From assembly GCA_026874595.1 (NCBI GenBank), contig CM049318.1, forward strand, positions 24,013,456 through 24,077,455: DNA of 64,000 nucleotides, given 5' to 3'. Each line of letters begins with the position of its first letter. The stretch's first letter is position 1. The notes beneath the pieces were generated by a model that saw only the letters and a program-made list of their open reading frames with translations, was not told the DNA's origin and did not search any database. The DNA is from Sipunculus nudus. Taxonomy: Eukaryota > Annelida > Sipuncula > Golfingiida > Sipunculidae. Position numbers and translations under genes: made by a program. Below are positions 60,797-64,000 of the stretch, piece after piece.

Positions 60797-61783
60797 AAAT
60801 ATGTATATACCATTTATTGTCTGTGTGACATATATCAAATATATATATCAATTAAGTATAAGGTTTTATAAAATAAGATGTATATTAATTCTAAATCATA
60901 AAGATATAAATATTTCATAGTAAAATCATAAATGGAACCAAAGACTATATTTATATATTTCATTTGAATCACAAAATCACAAAAAAAAATGATAAATAAG
61001 AAAAAGTTATACAAAACCTCCTCTTATTGGCAAGATATATCGTCTGTGTAAATTTTATGATCTAACTAAGAAGTCATTAACGATATTTGAAGTCTGATAG
61101 CAGTGATACTGACATGAATAAGCCCATTGGGAGCGATGAACAAAACGTTACATGTAACTTGTCTAAGAAAAAACAGACTAGGCTGCCTAAGAAGAAACGA
61201 CCTCGGGCGAAACAATCTCTGACCTCAAAGTTGACAAAATACGCCGCCAATTACATAGGCCGGTGTACTCGGGTTCAGCTGTTCCTCGAGACTAATTCTG
61301 TGTCAATATTGGCATTCCCTCCGATAATAGGATCCTCTGCCTTTAATATACCGAGCTGTTGGAGGGATAGTCAAAAGGCATAGCAAACACGCCCTCAGGG
61401 AATCAAGCCCAGGTATCCCAAGAGCCCTTGTGGGTGGACGTTTTGTGCCTCATTAACAGGAGATTGTAACAGGTTTCGTCAGTAATACCGGGGATTTGTT
61501 ACACAAAGCGTACCAGTTTTACATGTATCAAAACGCTATAGTTCATGTATGATCTTATAAAATAAACACCGGTCCAGTCATGCGGGAACATGTTTGAAGT
61601 ATAGAAAAGCTTGATGATTTTTTTTTTAAAATATTTATGCGTCATCTTATGTAGTTATGTATAATAAAAGTCACAGTTCAGTTACCGACATATGTTTCCC
61701 CAAACGGCTGTAGAGTTATAGTTTTTTTAACTATTGAATATACATCATTGCACGAACTTATGCACACCCTCACACACACGTCC

Positions 61784-61787
<4 letters not shown>
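60790..61787. other. Non-coding stretch
   Basis: A 98-codon + frame (61087-61383) contains a basic run KKKQTRLPKKKRPRAK and lies in a GC-richer patch, but has no recognised family and no clear splice sites. It is left uncalled. Confidence 0.35.

Positions 61788-61831
<44 letters not shown>
61788..61831. repeat. (TA)n microsatellite
   Basis: About 22 TA units. Confidence 0.95.
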
Positions 61832-61835
<4 letters not shown>

Positions 61836-64000
61836 GGAAACGCACGTGCAGACAAAAAAAGAACAAATATCTTGAACTCGACAAATGCATCATTCTTATC
61901 TTTCACGAAATAAACATAATGCAAAGCTCTGTCTGTACATGGCAATTATTTTATTATTCAAAATCGGTTTACTGTCCGTATTTATTATGCATAATGAAAA
62001 GTGTGTGAATCATCATCTTTTCATAGTCCATAATATCATAATCGGAAGTCGCCACTGATTTTTTTCATATTGAAAAGCATCATATGATCCCTCTGGCCCT
62101 AATGTGTAGACATTTGCATGTAACCTTAAACCATATCTATACTCGCATGTCAAATTCTGTTTCGTAAAATCGATATCAATATCGCACGCATAATCAATGC
62201 ACGGAAACGAGGTTAATAGGCTACTCTGGTAACCCAAGATATACTGATCCATTTTCCAGAGCAGATTCAACATTAAAGGAAATTGGGGTTGGGATGGTGG
62301 TACCAAAATATTTTATTGTTATCGCTGTCTATAGAAAATTTAGTAAAAAACATCCGGGGCATCCTTGTTACGCTGCTGGATTTTGAACCGCATGATATAC
62401 TAACAAAGCCCTGTCTGTCAGCCTGTGTGATTAAACGGTATAATAAATCATGCATTTATCTTACTAGCTGCATGTTCCGGTGTAAACATTTTTGTTGGGT
62501 GATGTACAGGGGTGATTAATGATATACTTGGCCGGTTTCTGTTGACAAACCGGTGTCCATTATGGCATACCATTGCACTCAAAGGGCTCCAGCTCACTTT
62601 TTGACTTCAGGTATGTTATATAACGTGATCATGTCCTCAATCCAGGTCACGCACATTTACGCGTATGTGGAGATTCATTTATGGAGATTACCACACTCAC
62701 CATTCAAACGGAACCAAAGTTAGGAAGATTTGTGCAAGTTTCCATTTACGACTTACTGCCGTGGGCTAATGATTTTTTTTGTCATTTTAATCACACTTTA
62801 TAAGAAAGATTTACTCTACAAATTCCCCCGGATAATAATTGACACCAAGAACTTGAACGAAAAACTTATTCCATGGTTTAAGATGCTGAGCTTACATGAA
62901 CATAGCTTACCCAAACACTTCAAACAAGATGCACTTATATACGAAAGAAACAAACGGCCGGCTGATGTTCAGGATTTGAAATAAATGTATTTGTCGAGGT
63001 GGGCAGGATAATATTAATATTTGACAAACAGTGTGCCCGCGATAAACAGATATATATTGAATGTTTGGTTGCCTAAAGATTATGCACTATCATCTCAGCG
63101 GTATGGCCAAGGGAGGATGCATGGTTTCTAAAGACACGACTTTAGACATGCTGTTTGACCAGTCTGCCATTAACTAGAGTAAAGGTTTATGTAGTCCAGG
63201 TAGAATTATTGCTACAGCGTGAGAAAATGTGTAAACGGAAACTGTACCAGGGAGAAACGGTGAAGTATAGCGGCAGCTGAACAAGGTTTAGGTAATTGAA
63301 CAATCAGGCAAGCTGTCTAAAATAAAGGCACACACGCCATGACTAAAATTATATGTTATTGTCATTAATATGTAAATTCATTAACATCTAGATTTGAGGG
63401 AAAAAGGTATAATAAAAATCAGACAGGCCTTAAAATTATGCCTCTCCGCAATGCTTAGTGGAAACCAGTTCAGTATACTTTGTGCACAGTCTGCAAAAGA
63501 GATAAACCATTAACCAAACCAACTACGGGTAAAAACATACACTTCTTCGTGGAGGTAACTAAAGGCACGAATAGCTATGTTAATTTACAATTTTCTCATT
63601 TGTCTATATGCAGTTCTCTTTCGCCCCAGATATTTTGCTTATTATCAATATTAATTTTTGGATATTAATAGAAAGCATTAATAAATTAAATTGTAAAAAT
63701 GATTTTATGGACCTATTGCTGTTTACGTATTTCACTATCTCAATTACAATTCAGGTTTATACAAGATACTAATTGAAAGGATTAAATACAAAGCCGCCGT
63801 GACAGACTCTGAGAAAATTAAAGTGTCTCTTTTGACAAAATACACGCGTTGATTAAAAAAATCTAGAAGATATATATTAAACCAATATAAATAGGTTGAT
63901 TGATATATTCCATTCAAATCTAAAGCATTGCTTCGTGGAGATATTTATTTCTCTATATCGTAATAATTATAGTGTATACGAAACTTCAGTGATAACTGAT
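61832..64000. other. AT-rich non-coding stretch to the window edge
   Basis: Short frames only, the longest being 97 codons (minus, 62013-62306) and 84 codons (plus, 62730-62984). None has a domain or supported splice sites. Confidence 0.4.

Noticed and set aside
61087-61383. 98-codon frame with a strongly basic run
   Set aside because: The basic run resembles a nuclear localisation signal, but A-rich codons can produce it by chance. No domain or splice context supports it.
1-64000. CRISPR array, operons or a prokaryotic defence-type system
   Set aside because: The tandem repeats have no regular unique spacers, no cas-like or operon-like genes occur, and splice signals and SINEs indicate an animal genome.

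Overview
This window looks like an AT-rich animal genome, most likely a marine invertebrate and probably a mollusc, possibly a bivalve. The evidence is long (TA)n, (GA)n, (CT)n and poly-G/C tracts, eukaryotic splice signals, tRNA-derived SINE heads, many small inverted-repeat elements, degenerate 30-40 bp minisatellites and no prokaryote-style gene packing. The taxonomic call is inference from texture; no diagnostic gene is present.

Protein-coding content is very sparse. The best-supported coding segment is at the left edge (45-110, + strand). An in-frame stop lies upstream, three ATGs follow in tandem, then a signal-peptide-like sequence ends exactly at a canonical GTAAGT donor. It reads as the first coding exon of a secreted or membrane protein. 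I could not find its next exon with confidence, so much of the window may be its first intron or intergenic DNA. Weaker exon-like pieces lie at 5098-5153 (+), 13486-13578 (-), 33302-33342 (+), 40.7-40.9 kb and 55052-55226 (-). A remnant resembling the DNA-binding helix-turn-helix of pogo/Tigger transposases lies at 49155-49358. Most other open frames are chance or low-complexity frames, including a 243-codon frame inside a minisatellite and a 211-codon frame driven by (CT)n.

Most of the interpretable sequence is repeats. There are four degenerate minisatellites (30 bp at 1.7-2.3 kb, 40 bp at 7.0-7.6 kb, 32 bp at 17.6-18.4 kb, 31 bp at 55.3-57.0 kb). Larger tandem duplications have units of 94, 292, 100, 227, about 220 and 304 bp. 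There are tRNA-derived SINEs (6.05-6.18, 9.71-9.87 and 17.04-17.2 kb), a Harbinger-like MITE with a TTA target-site duplication (43987-44325), hAT-like MITEs and several compact palindromes. A multi-copy family ends in a CCTCC...GGAGG motif. One short element occurs twice, each time next to a (TA)n tract.

Candidate regulatory stretches stand out by GC content and motifs: a promoter-like block at 19.54-20.11 kb, a GC-rich patch with an NRF1-type palindrome near 30.26 kb, a motif-dense stretch at 22.2-24.1 kb and duplicated NRF1-type palindromes near 11.88 and 12.18 kb. I found no rRNA, intact tRNA, CRISPR array or complete multi-gene system. The most distinctive observations are two dimeric dispersed elements carrying nuclear-receptor-type half-sites, a minisatellite interrupted by one of them, and several unusually regular fold-back sequences.
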